The translations under genes and the position numbers were made by a program. Source: Neisseriaceae bacterium (GTDB taxonomy: Bacteria; Pseudomonadota; Gammaproteobacteria; Burkholderiales; UBA11063). From it: 64,000 nucleotides of DNA. Shown here one piece after another: positions 36,796-45,170 of this stretch. The notes below the pieces were generated by a model. It was not told the origin of the DNA and searched no databases. It saw only the letters and a program-made list of their open reading frames with translations. How positions within the stretch are numbered: the stretch's first letter is position 1; each line of letters opens with the position of its first letter. The DNA lies in NCBI GenBank assembly GCA_947446595.1, contig CANFGS010000007.1, forward strand, positions 1 through 64,000. Direction: 5' to 3'.

Positions 36796-37622
36796 ATAAT
36801 ATAGATTTACAAAAAGCACATTCGATAGCTAATTATATTCGAAATACATTTGATTGTGAAATACCTGAAATAGCTGTTATTTTAGGTTCAGGCTTGGGTG
36901 ATTTTACCAAAATGGTAAAAATGATTAAAACTATACGATACACAGATATTCCAGATTTTCCAGAAAGTCATGTTGAAGGTCATAAAGGTAGTCTTACTAT
37001 TGTAGAAGTAGGCAATAATAAGAAAGCTCTAGTAATGGAGGGGAGATTTCATTATTATGAAGGGTATGCTCCTTCAGAAGTGGTGTTGCCTATAGTAGTC
37101 TTTCATCTGCTGGGTATTAAAACCTTGATAGTTAGTAATGCTTCAGGGGGAATTAATAGAGGATTTGAGTCTGGGGATTTGATGATTATTAATGATCATA
37201 TTAATTTTACTGGCAATCATCCTTTAATAGGTAAAAATGATAATAATCTTGGGCCACGTTTTCTAGATCAAACTGAGTGTTATAGTAATGAATTAATTAA
37301 TCATGCTAAAAATGTAGCTAAGAAATTAAATATCATTCCCAAAGAAGGCGTTTATATAGCAGTATCTGGGCCTACTTATGAAACGAAGGCTGAAATAAGA
37401 GCTTTTTCTGGTATGGGGGCAGACGCTGTTGGGATGTCAACAGTATATGAAGTAATAATGGCTAATTATTTTAAAATAAAGGTGCTAGGGATTTCATCAA
37501 TTACCAATCTAGCAACTGGTATTGCAACTGAACACCATGACCATGCTAAAATTGTTGGGACTGCATCAAAGATATCTAACGTGTTTTCTTCTTGGGTAAA
37601 ACAAATTATTCTTGAATTTTAG
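36792..37622 (+). CDS. Purine-nucleoside phosphorylase (trimeric type)
   Basis: 276 aa. It cleaves purine nucleosides with phosphate in purine salvage. Motifs of the PunA/XapA class: VILGSGLGDF (phosphate site), HVEGHKGSL, MEGRFHYYEG, SNASGGIN, and SGPTYETKAEIRAF with ADAVGMSTVYE (base and ribose site). It overlaps lptB by ATGA, joining the LPS operon transcript, and overlaps the convergent antiporter gene by 17 bases. Confidence 0.92.
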   Translation: MNNIDLQKAHSIANYIRNTFDCEIPEIAVILGSGLGDFTKMVKMIKTIRYTDIPDFPESHVEGHKGSLTIVEVGNNKKALVMEGRFHYYEGYAPSEVVLPIVVFHLLGIKTLIVSNASGGINRGFESGDLMIINDHINFTGNHPLIGKNDNNLGPRFLDQTECYSNELINHAKNVAKKLNIIPKEGVYIAVSGPTYETKAEIRAFSGMGADAVGMSTVYEVIMANYFKIKVLGISSITNLATGIATEHHDHAKIVGTASKISNVFSSWVKQIILEF

Positions 37623-38859
37623 ATAGCGCTAATTTTTTTCTTAAATATAACGATAAAGATGTTGCAAAGAATGTGCATATCATTGCCATAGTTAATAAAA
37701 TAGTATAGATTTTATTGTTGATAATACCTATATCTAAACCAACGTTAAGTAATATAATCTCAATAATCCCTCGCATATTTAGTAATGAACCAAGCATTGT
37801 TGATTCATTATTTGACATGCCCATAAATTTACCAGTTATGAAAGAACCGCCAAACTTACCTATTAGGGCAATGAGAGTAAAAATTACAATCATTAATATA
37901 GTTGTATAATTAAACGAAATAACTATATTAGCAGCAACACCTGTTTCTACAAAATAAATCGGTAATAAAATTGTGTTGATAAGTAAAAATAAATTTTTTC
38001 TAAGTCCTACTATCATTTCATTATTACGTGGGAGGATTAGACCAAATAGAAATGCCCCAAAAATTTGATGTAAATTTACAGAGTCAGCAAGAGCGGCAGA
38101 AGCAAAACATCCAATTATTAAAAACCCAAGCATAGTGCTTTCTCTTTTTATGCGTGGGACAACATAAGTTAATAATTTAGGTGCAATGCCGATTATAAAA
38201 ATTAGGTAAGCTATAAAATCTATGGGAGCAAAAGAAGAGATAATCTCATTTTGTTGACTGGAAATTAAAATTACCCCAAGAATAACCCATAGGAAAATTT
38301 CATCTACAAATCCACAAAGTAATGCTAAGCTTCCTACATTGGTATTTACTAAATGCGTGTGCTTTAAAAACATTGATAAAACAGGAAATGCAGTCATTGA
38401 GACAGCAAGACCGACAAAGATCTCAAACATTAAGTTAAGATGGGAGTCGGTAATGCTTGTGTTATAGAATGATAGAAATTGTCCATTTAACCATGGAAGA
38501 TGATTGTGAACCAATAATCCTGCAAATATAAATCCCAGGATAAATGGTATTAACATATTTATTAGGGTTATTGGCATATAACGTTTTCTAATAAGTAGAT
38601 TTTTAAAGTTTAATTGATTGCCAACTAGCATCATAAACATTACAATACCCATTTGCCCAAGACCTGATATGGCATGTATATCAAAATATTTTGTTGGAAG
38701 GTTTAGATGTTGGATAATTACCCCAGCAGTTATTCCACCTAGCACAAGCGGGCGTCCAAATTTAGCCATTAGACGATAGATTAGATTAGTTAAAGTTAAT
38801 ACAATGCCTAAAGTGAAAAATAACTTATCAATACTATCAAATTCATTTATTAGTAACAT
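37606..38859 (-). CDS. CPA2-family cation/proton antiporter
   Basis: 417 aa, about twelve hydrophobic segments with no C-terminal TrkA domain. The Na_H_Exchanger fold is suggested by GITAGVIIQ, an ISGLGQMGIVMFMMLVG core and an FGAFLFGLILPR segment, similar to Kef-type and other CPA2 proteins. It exchanges monovalent cations for protons across the inner membrane; which cation cannot be told. Divergent from miaA, tail to tail with the phosphorylase gene. Given the Kdp pump in the window it could contribute to potassium balance, but this is inference. Confidence 0.82.
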   Translation of the reverse strand: MLLINEFDSIDKLFFTLGIVLTLTNLIYRLMAKFGRPLVLGGITAGVIIQHLNLPTKYFDIHAISGLGQMGIVMFMMLVGNQLNFKNLLIRKRYMPITLINMLIPFILGFIFAGLLVHNHLPWLNGQFLSFYNTSITDSHLNLMFEIFVGLAVSMTAFPVLSMFLKHTHLVNTNVGSLALLCGFVDEIFLWVILGVILISSQQNEIISSFAPIDFIAYLIFIIGIAPKLLTYVVPRIKRESTMLGFLIIGCFASAALADSVNLHQIFGAFLFGLILPRNNEMIVGLRKNLFLLINTILLPIYFVETGVAANIVISFNYTTILMIVIFTLIALIGKFGGSFITGKFMGMSNNESTMLGSLLNMRGIIEIILLNVGLDIGIINNKIYTILLTMAMICTFFATSLSLYLRKKLALSKIQE

Positions 38860-38927
38860 TAATATTTATTCCTTATAACTACACCCTATAATTTACCATA
38901 AATTAGCGATATATATACTTAAAGTTA

Positions 38928-38936
38928 TGTTAAAAT
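38928..38936 (+). promoter_or_regulatory. Extended -10 promoter of miaA
   Basis: TGT followed by TAAAAT (38931-38936). The predicted transcript start near 38943 leaves a leader of roughly 20-40 bases, depending on which miaA start is used. Confidence 0.5.
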
Positions 38937-38985
38937 ACATATAAATTTTATATGGTGAATTATAATCAAAAAAGCTATTCTTCTT

Positions 38986-39903
38986 ATGGGGCCAACCGCT
39001 ACTGGGAAAACTGATCTGGCATTGAAGTTAGCATCAGTATCTCCAGTTGAAATAATCAGTGTAGATTCAGCATTAATTTATCAAGATATGAATATCGGCT
39101 CAGCTAAACCAAGTCAGTCTGAATTGTCATTAGTCCCACATCACCTAATCAATATTATGACGCCGCTACAAACTTATTCAGTGGCTAACTTTATTAATGA
39201 TAGTGTTACCTTGATTGATGAAATTATATCTCGTGGTGCTATTCCAATGCTTGTTGGTGGAACTATGATGTACTATAATGGGCTTTTAAATGGCATATCA
39301 AGTCTACCGGAAGCAAATGTCGCTATTCGTGATAAATTATTAATAAAAGGTGAGGTAGAAGGTTTTGATAAGTTACATCAAGAGTTAAGTGCTATTGATA
39401 AGATAGCCGCTAGTAAGATTATGCCAAATGATAGACAGAGAGTTATTCGGGCTTTAGAGGTTTTTTATTTAACTGGTGTACCAATTAGCCGCTTACAGAT
39501 AGAAAATAAGGTGTATTTAGCTTCTGGTATTGATTTTTTACCCTTAGCAATTGTTCCTGAAAGCAGAGAGATTTTACATTCAAGAATTAATTCTAGATTT
39601 GATAAAATGCTAACTAATGGCTTTATTGAAGAGGTTAAGAATTTACAAATTAAATATCCAGAATTAAATATCAATCATACCTCTATGCGAAGTGTCGGTT
39701 ACCATCAGGTTTGGCAGTATTTAAGTGGAGAAATAAGCTACGTGGAGCTAGTTGATAAAGGTGCGGCTGCCACTAGGCAATTAGCAAAACGTCAGATAAC
39801 TTGGCTTCGCGGTATGAATACAATCAATCTAGATAATGGTGAACTAAATCTAGAGTATTTATTTAAAGAGCTATCTCAAAGAGTTAATGATTTTTTATGC
39901 TAA
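38986..39903 (+). CDS. miaA: tRNA dimethylallyltransferase
   Basis: 305 aa from the first standard start. MiaA attaches an isopentenyl group to A37 of tRNAs reading UNN codons. P-loop GPTATGKTDLAL, VDSALIYQDMNIGSAKP, VGGTMMYYNGLLNG and the C-terminal RQLAKRQITWLRGM are diagnostic. The ATG at 38986 begins one residue before the P-loop, although the frame is open upstream to a TGA at 38956 and encodes KKAILL, the beta strand that normally precedes MGPT. There is no ATG, GTG or TTG there, only ATT, ATA and ATC, with GGTGA at 38954-38958. I suspect a rare initiation codon. Confidence 0.95.
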   Translation: MGPTATGKTDLALKLASVSPVEIISVDSALIYQDMNIGSAKPSQSELSLVPHHLINIMTPLQTYSVANFINDSVTLIDEIISRGAIPMLVGGTMMYYNGLLNGISSLPEANVAIRDKLLIKGEVEGFDKLHQELSAIDKIAASKIMPNDRQRVIRALEVFYLTGVPISRLQIENKVYLASGIDFLPLAIVPESREILHSRINSRFDKMLTNGFIEEVKNLQIKYPELNINHTSMRSVGYHQVWQYLSGEISYVELVDKGAAATRQLAKRQITWLRGMNTINLDNGELNLEYLFKELSQRVNDFLC

Positions 39904-39916
39904 ATTAATGTTTTTT

Positions 39917-39932
39917 TAACCATATCTTGTGT
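39917..39932 (+). promoter_or_regulatory. NrdR box 1 (weaker) upstream of ftsY-nrdB
   Basis: TAACCATATCTTGTGT matches the known 16-base NrdR consensus ACACWATATATWGTGT at 12 positions by my count, all of them in the centre and right half. It lies immediately before the -10 box and 32 bases (three turns) upstream of the perfect box. Confidence 0.65.
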
Positions 39933-39938
39933 TATAAT
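39930..39938 (+). promoter_or_regulatory. Extended -10 promoter of ftsY-nrdB
   Basis: TGT followed by TATAAT (39933-39938), directly between the two NrdR boxes. The transcript start would fall near 39945-39950, at the left edge of box 2. Confidence 0.65.
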
Positions 39939-39948
39939 ACCTACATAC

Positions 39949-39964
39949 ACACTATATATAGTGT
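39949..39964 (+). promoter_or_regulatory. NrdR box 2 (perfect) upstream of ftsY-nrdB
   Basis: ACACTATATATAGTGT is a perfect palindrome and matches the NrdR box consensus at every position. NrdR is the ATP-cone repressor of ribonucleotide reductase genes, and it usually binds a pair of boxes about 31-32 bases apart, as here. A run of six T's overlaps the right arm's end, so a terminator-like hairpin is a less likely alternative reading. Confidence 0.8.
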
Positions 39965-39982
39965 TTTTTAAGAAGGGTAAAA

Positions 39983-41041
39983 GTGTTTAAGTTTTTTAAA
40001 AGTAAGAAAGATTCTAGCCCTGTTATAGATGTAGCTGAAGAAATATCTGTACCGATAGCTAATGTAATTGAAGTTGTTAGTAATGAAGTCCAACAGTCAA
40101 TAAAGCAATCGGATAGCGTGCCAGTATCTAAGATGTCGTGGTCGAGTCGGCTAAAGTCTGGCCTATCTAAAACTCGTGATAATTTTGGTAAAAAACTACT
40201 AGGGATATTTGGTGCCGGTAATATTGATGAAAATCTATATGATGAATTAGAGACGATTTTATTAGCTTCTGATATTGGGTTTTCGGCGACCAATCGCTTA
40301 CTTGAACAAATCAAAAAAAAGGTTAGCTTAAGAGGGCTTAAAGATAGAAGTGAACTTCAAAATTTACTTAAAGAGGGTCTAGAGGAATTATTAAACCCAT
40401 TAGAAAAACCACTTGTTACTGGTGGTCACAAGCCTTTTGTAATAATGCTAGTTGGAGTAAATGGAGCTGGTAAAACCACCTCAATTGGTAAATTAGCTAA
40501 ATACTTCCAATCTCAGGGTAAGAGTGTAATGCTTGCTGCTGGAGACACATTTAGAGCTGCTGCGCGTGAACAGCTAATGGCTTGGGGTAGTAGAAACAAT
40601 GTAACTGTTGTCTCTCAAGAAGGTGGCGATTCAGCCGCTGTATGTTTTGATGCTATTCAATCAGCGATAGCCCAAAAAATAGATATAGTATTAGCTGATA
40701 CGGCAGGTCGGCTACCAACACAGTTAAATTTGATGGAAGAAATTAAAAAAGTAAAACGTGTAATAGGTAAAGCGCTAAATGGTGCTCCTCATGAGGTTTT
40801 ATTGGTATTAGATTCCAATATTGGACAAAATGCGCTTAATCAAGTAAGAGCATTTGATGATGCTTTGATTCTAACTGGTTTGGTATTAACCAAACTTGAT
40901 GGTACTGCTAAAGGGGGGGTTATTTGTGCAATTGCTCGTGAACGACCAATACCACTACGATTTATCGGAGTTGGTGAAACTATAGATGATCTAAGGCCTT
41001 TTGTAGCCAAGGATTATGTTAATGCCTTATTTAATGAATAA
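39983..41041 (+). CDS. ftsY: Signal recognition particle receptor FtsY
   Basis: 352 aa. FtsY docks SRP-ribosome complexes at the inner membrane. An N-terminal acidic A domain (about 1-50) is short. Then come the N domain and the SRP-type GTPase: VGVNGAGKTTSIGKLA (G1), DTFRAAAREQL (insertion box start), ADTAGRLPTQ (G3), TKLDGTAKGG (G4) and GVGETIDDLRPF. The start is GTG with AAGAAGGG six bases upstream. It sits behind a NrdR-controlled promoter and 20 bases ahead of nrdB, so it is probably co-transcribed with it. Confidence 0.96.
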   Translation: MFKFFKSKKDSSPVIDVAEEISVPIANVIEVVSNEVQQSIKQSDSVPVSKMSWSSRLKSGLSKTRDNFGKKLLGIFGAGNIDENLYDELETILLASDIGFSATNRLLEQIKKKVSLRGLKDRSELQNLLKEGLEELLNPLEKPLVTGGHKPFVIMLVGVNGAGKTTSIGKLAKYFQSQGKSVMLAAGDTFRAAAREQLMAWGSRNNVTVVSQEGGDSAAVCFDAIQSAIAQKIDIVLADTAGRLPTQLNLMEEIKKVKRVIGKALNGAPHEVLLVLDSNIGQNALNQVRAFDDALILTGLVLTKLDGTAKGGVICAIARERPIPLRFIGVGETIDDLRPFVAKDYVNALFNE

Positions 41042-41061
41042 AATTTTGAAGGGGAATAATC

Positions 41062-42123
41062 ATGGAATTTGCTAATAATGAATCACTTATAACTAACGAT
41101 GGTGTAAATCGCGTTAATATGGTTGATAAACGTATTATCAATGGACAAACTGATGTAAATCAACTAGTGCCATTTAAATATAAATGGGCGTGGGAAAAAT
41201 ATTTGGCTACTTGTGCTAATCATTGGATGCCACAAGAAATCAATATGCAAAGAGATATTGAGTTATGGAAAACCCCCAACGGTCTAACTGAAGATGAAAG
41301 ATTAATTGTAAAAAGAAATCTAGGGTTTTTTGTAACTGCGGATAGTTTGGCTGCTAATAATATAGTTCTTGGAACATATCGTCAAATTACAGCTCCTGAA
41401 TGTCGTCAATTTTTACTACGTCAGGCATTTGAAGAAGCTATTCATACACATGCTTATCAATATATAGTTGAAAGTCTTGGTTTGGATGAAGGTGAGATTT
41501 TTAATGCTTATCATGAAGTATCAAGTATCAAAGCCAAAGATGAGTTTTTAATTCCCTTTATTGATACCTTAACTAATCCAACATTTACAACTGGCACACC
41601 TGAAGCAGACCAAAAGTTACTAAAATCATTGATAGTATTTGCATGCATTATGGAAGGTATTTTCTTCTACGTTGGTTTTGTACAAATTCTTGCTCTTGGT
41701 CGTCAAAATAAAATGACTGGAGCGGCTGAACAGTACCAATACATCCTACGTGATGAGTCTATGCACTGTAATTTTGGAATTGATCTAATTAACACAATCA
41801 AATTAGAAAACCCACACTTATGGACTGAAGCGTTTAAAGCTGAAATTACTGAGCTATTTCGTAAAGGTGTTGATTTGGAGTATGCTTATGCAGAAGATAC
41901 TATGCCTCGTGGAGTGCTTGGATTAAATGCTAGTATGTTTAAAGAATATTTACGCTTTATCTGTAATCGTCGGATGCAGCAAATTGGGGTTAATGAGCTA
42001 TTTCCAGGTGCGACAAATCCATTCCCGTGGATGAGTGAGATGATAGACCTTAAGAAAGAGAAGAATTTCTTTGAAACAAGAGTGACAGAGTATCAAACTG
42101 GCGGTGCATTAGCCTGGGATTAA
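41062..42123 (+). CDS. nrdB: Ribonucleotide reductase class I, beta subunit
   Basis: 353 aa. NrdB houses the di-iron/tyrosyl radical needed to make deoxyribonucleotides. Metal ligands and radical tyrosine are visible: Asp94 (FFVTADS), Glu125 and His128 with Tyr132 in [11 protein letters not shown], a Glu in [10 protein letters not shown], and Glu/His in [10 protein letters not shown]. The C-terminal tail TGGALAWD should bind NrdA. The sequence blocks [20 protein letters not shown] and [15 protein letters not shown] are very close to what I know from betaproteobacteria. nrdA is not adjacent or elsewhere in the window. AAGGGG precedes the ATG. Confidence 0.96.
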   Translation: MEFANNESLITNDGVNRVNMVDKRIINGQTDVNQLVPFKYKWAWEKYLATCANHWMPQEINMQRDIELWKTPNGLTEDERLIVKRNLGFFVTADSLAANNIVLGTYRQITAPECRQFLLRQAFEEAIHTHAYQYIVESLGLDEGEIFNAYHEVSSIKAKDEFLIPFIDTLTNPTFTTGTPEADQKLLKSLIVFACIMEGIFFYVGFVQILALGRQNKMTGAAEQYQYILRDESMHCNFGIDLINTIKLENPHLWTEAFKAEITELFRKGVDLEYAYAEDTMPRGVLGLNASMFKEYLRFICNRRMQQIGVNELFPGATNPFPWMSEMIDLKKEKNFFETRVTEYQTGGALAWD

Positions 42124-42245
42124 TAGAAGCCTACATCACTGCTAACTTCGTCATATGTTACAAGACGCAATCCTCACGTACTTAATGTACGTTCCGGTTG
42201 CTTAGTTGTAACTATTCCTTGTTATCAGCGCGTAGGCTTCTATTA
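42121..42245. repeat. 125-base palindromic element at the nrdB end
   Basis: The first 14 bases (42121-42134) and the last 14 (42232-42245) are perfect inverted repeats. The left arm contains the nrdB stop codon. Inside, CTGCTAAC faces GTTATCAG, and the centre is ACGTAC-TTAAT-GTACGT (42176-42192), exactly on the symmetry axis. GCAA and TTGC flank the centre. The whole can fold as one long imperfect hairpin. It looks like a REP/MITE-style intergenic element rather than a simple terminator. The remainder of the 310-base gap to 42433 holds a separate terminator and a 9-base inverted repeat. Confidence 0.78.
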
Positions 42246-42261
42246 ATGCGGATAATGTTAT

Positions 42262-42294
42262 AAAAAAATCAAGTAAAACTTACTTGATTTTTTT
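42262..42294 (+). terminator. Rho-independent terminator after nrdB
   Basis: A 15-base stem (AAAAAAATCAAGTAA with TTACTTGATTTTTTT) around a three-base loop, ending in a T run. AT-rich but long and perfect. It ends the ftsY-nrdB transcript. Confidence 0.85.
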
Positions 42295-42350
42295 ATTTTT
42301 GAATCAAAAAAATCATTGAGCGAGTAGGTTTACAATAAAATAAGTGCTTT

Positions 42351-42371
42351 TTTTGCGTACATTACGCAAAA
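42351..42371. promoter_or_regulatory. Perfect 9-base inverted repeat upstream of 42434
   Basis: TTTTGCGTA and TACGCAAAA separated by CAT, about 63 bases before the lipoprotein gene. Could be an operator or a weak terminator of the opposite strand; nothing in the sequence decides. Confidence 0.4.
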
Positions 42372-42433
42372 TTTGCTTCAATAGGTTGTATAAAATAGCG
42401 AAAGTTCAATAAATATAAGGAGTTTACTAACTT

Positions 42434-43030
42434 ATGAATCTCAGGTTAAATAAAAAAATGAAAATTATTATTGGGGTAGTGTTATCAATTACCGCTATTA
42501 TTATGATTGCTTGTGCAGTTAATAATGATAATCCAAAATCTCAATCACAAAAAATGGTTACCAAATGGAATTATAATTACCCACAGCTGGTCAAAATGGC
42601 TGGCAGTGCTCCTATAAACAAAAAGCCAGCACAAAATATATCAGTAGAATCTGAGGATGTTTTACTTGGAAAAATAACTAATGAATTTGGAATTAGAGAT
42701 GATGTTTTAACTAAAATCTTAAAGACTATTCCTGCGGATAATGAGTCAGCTACGATACATGCGATACGTATGGAGCAGTATGATCAAAAAGTATTTACTG
42801 CAACAAATACAAAAGATGCTGTTAATTATGCTGAAAAAATGGGGGCAAGTATGGAGTGTTTAATGAAGAGTTTTGGTATGTTGAATACACATCATTTAAT
42901 TATGAGTATTTCAGACATGCAGCAAGATACACCAGCTAGATTTGAACAAAAACAATATGTTCAGCAAAAACTATTAGGGTGGCAAGTTATTCACGATATT
43001 AATGGAGATTGTAATGCAGGCAATTACTAA
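42434..43030 (+). CDS. Hypothetical, probably membrane-anchored or lipoprotein
   Basis: 198 aa, not recognised. One hydrophobic stretch (about 10-26) ends in MIAC, a weak lipobox (Cys27), so the protein is likely exported and held at a membrane. The rest is polar with no catalytic motif I know. It has a single cysteine pair later (MECLM and GDCN). AAGGAG is present about ten bases before the ATG. It overlaps the next gene by 17 bases, suggesting that it works with, or is exported alongside, the secreted hydrolase behind it. Confidence 0.6.
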   Translation: MNLRLNKKMKIIIGVVLSITAIIMIACAVNNDNPKSQSQKMVTKWNYNYPQLVKMAGSAPINKKPAQNISVESEDVLLGKITNEFGIRDDVLTKILKTIPADNESATIHAIRMEQYDQKVFTATNTKDAVNYAEKMGASMECLMKSFGMLNTHHLIMSISDMQQDTPARFEQKQYVQQKLLGWQVIHDINGDCNAGNY

Positions 43031-43247
43031 TTATAAAAAAATTATTTCTGTATTTTGTTTTATGTGCTTCGGAATGGTGTTTGCTGGGAACTTACCTACA
43101 ATATATTTATTGCATATTAATGGTATAGATACAAGTTATCAAGAAGCGTATAACAATTTGATAGCTCTTAGAGCTAATTCTCCAAATCAAAATACACCTA
43201 ATACAGATATGACAGAATGGGATTTAGTATATAACCCAACAAAATAA
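43014..43247 (+). pseudogene. N-terminal piece of a secreted alpha/beta-hydrolase-like protein
   Basis: 77 aa. A signal peptide ends in VFA (cleavage about residue 26), followed by NLPTIYLLHINGIDTS, which looks like the first core strand and oxyanion region of an alpha/beta hydrolase. It then stops at TAA 43245-43247. The reading continues in another frame (see next entry); switching by minus one at the AAAA run near 43241-43244 would give a single protein of about 510 residues. I chose the ATG at 43014 with GGAG six bases upstream rather than 43002. Confidence 0.65.
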
Positions 43248-43261
43248 CAAGTATTATTCCA

Positions 43262-44542
43262 ATGTGGGGTTCATTGGGTGATATTGCCCACCAAAAATCA
43301 ATGGAACAACAAATTATCACTTTGGAAGATTATACTAATTCTTATATGCAGGCTTATGGACTTAATTATCCAGTAGGAAGTCTAGAATATAGAGCTCTAG
43401 AAAGCCAGATGTATCCAATATATTCTGAATCATTTAAAGAAGCAGAAGGTGCTAATTTTGATGTAATACTTGATGAGTTTGGCTTAGTGGTTCCTTCGAG
43501 ATTTAGTAGTGTAGTTCAATTATTAGAACGTGGTAACACTGAGTTGAAAAATATAAATCTTAAATCGCTAACTAAGGCAGAGGGTAATCCTACTAATCCA
43601 GCTTATGTTATTTTGTTACCTCATTCACAAGGGAATTTATATGCGAATGAGCTCTATGACTATTTGATATCTAACAATCTGTTTGATAAAACAGAAATTG
43701 CTGCGTATGGAATTGGTTCAGCAGCAAATTCTAATGATGGTGGAGTCTATATGACTTCTAGCTTGGTATCTTTAGAACATAAGACTGGGTTAGATTTCGG
43801 TAATATAAATAGCTATCTTACTTCAAATAATGATTTCGTAATAAGTGGTGAACGTATATTATGGAGTAAAACTTTACCAGGGAATTTTGAAATACCCTTT
43901 AATTTATCGTTTCCATTAGGACATAATTTAATTGAAGTTTATTTATCTAACCAAGCTGCATCGGCACAGATATCGAAAATGATTGATTTGTATATGTCAA
44001 TCTTTATAAGTGTTTTTTCTTCAACCGATAATATGGATGTGAATAACATTGGGATGTCAGCATCTGGAGTCGAGGGTGGTTTAGGTGTTCTTATGGGGCC
44101 AGATGGTTATGTGTACGGGAATGGACTTGCGTATTTATCATCAGATAAATATCTTAGTATGTCATCATTGATAAATGGAGGGGCAAAAATTCATTATTTA
44201 CCCCACGGTGGTTATACACCAGGGACTTATTATGGTCTTGCTCCCTTATCAGGTTATTCAGGTTTTGCTGAAACCCCTTTATACATTAACTTCCCTCAGA
44301 GGCTTGGCATATATTATTATTCAATTGGTTGTTATATATCTGGAGATTCTCATGGTAATATAGTATACAACTGTTCTTGCAATTATCTAAATCATTATAT
44401 AGCATTCTATGCTGCGATATTGGATATACATTATGCAGATACTTTTGGTAGTAATCCAGAATATACCTCAGCTTCAATGCAGCGGTTCCCTTATGCATTT
44501 ATTAATGGATTGTTTATAAATTCATCTGTATATATCCCTTAA
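43262..44542 (+). pseudogene. C-terminal piece of the frameshifted secreted hydrolase-like protein
   Basis: 426 aa open frame without its own signal peptide. It contains YVILLPHSQGNLYANELYDYL, where HSQGN resembles the nucleophile elbow (G/H-x-S-x-G/N) of lipase-like alpha/beta hydrolases, and later SFPLGHNLIEVYL with a possible active-site histidine. The last ~170 residues are rich in glycine, tyrosine and serine and may be a separate surface-type domain. The frame is open upstream to 43235, so joining to the previous piece needs only one base. No strong ribosome binding site precedes 43262. Substrate unknown. Confidence 0.65.
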
Positions 44543-44612
44543 TTATTAATGCTAAAATAGAGTATGTAGATAAATGTAGAAATACAAAGTAACAATTGTT
44601 GGCACTGAACTC

Positions 44613-44621
44613 TGGTATAAT
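44613..44621 (+). promoter_or_regulatory. Extended -10 promoter of the DUF29 gene
   Basis: TGG followed by TATAAT (44616-44621), 35 bases before the ATG at 44656. This shows that an upstream in-frame TTG at 44596 is not the start. Confidence 0.55.
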
Positions 44622-44655
44622 TATTAGTGAAATGGGGATTAACGGAGTTAAACTG

Positions 44656-45078
44656 ATGAGAACAGCAACAACATTATATGAAAAAGACTTCTATGCTTGG
44701 ACTAGGGAGCAGGCTAATTTAATTGAGACGAAAAGTTTGAATAAGTTAGATTTAATCCATTTACAACAGGAATTGCAAATAATGGGTGCAAGTGAAAAAA
44801 GAGAGTTAGCAAGTAGATTAGAAGTTTTACTAATGCACTTACTTAAGTGGAAGTATCAGCCAGATTTGAAATGTAATAGCTGGAAGTATACTATTGAAGA
44901 ACAACGAGATCAATTAAGGTATCATTTGGAAGATAATCCAAGTTTAGGTAGTCCAGAGTATTTAGATGTTATATTTAAACGAGCATTTAATTCAGCAACA
45001 CGAGATGCTGCAAAAAAACTGGTCTATCTAAATCATTTTTTCCAGAGACTTGTGAATGGAGTTTTGCTCAAATTCTAG
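44656..45078 (+). CDS. DUF29 family protein
   Basis: 140 aa. The DUF29 pattern is clear: TLYEKDFYAWTREQANLIE, then LQQELQIMGASEKRELASRL, VLLMHLLKWKYQPD, SWKYTIEEQRDQL and NPSLGSPEY. Such proteins are all-helical and of unknown function, frequent in cyanobacteria and some proteobacteria, often near mobile or defence genes. The ATG at 44656 has CGGAG eight bases upstream and lies downstream of the promoter. It precedes the Septu-like pair but has separate promoter signals. Confidence 0.82.
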   Translation: MRTATTLYEKDFYAWTREQANLIETKSLNKLDLIHLQQELQIMGASEKRELASRLEVLLMHLLKWKYQPDLKCNSWKYTIEEQRDQLRYHLEDNPSLGSPEYLDVIFKRAFNSATRDAAKKLVYLNHFFQRLVNGVLLKF

Positions 45079-45104
45079 ATAACGAATTTTACCCAAACTA
45101 AGGT

Positions 45105-45113
45105 TGTTAAAAT
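45105..45113 (+). promoter_or_regulatory. Extended -10 promoter of the Septu-like module
   Basis: TGT followed by TAAAAT (45108-45113), 58 bases before the ptuA start. Confidence 0.4.
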
Positions 45114-45170
45114 AGTATTTTGTAATCCTAGAGTGCGACTGATGATAAAATCTTGGGTGAGGATAAAATT

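Noticed and set aside
39949-39966. ACACTATATATAGTGT plus T run as a miaA terminator
   Set aside because: The stem is almost all A-T and the palindrome equals the NrdR consensus; its position just after the ftsY -10 and spacing to the second box favour an operator.
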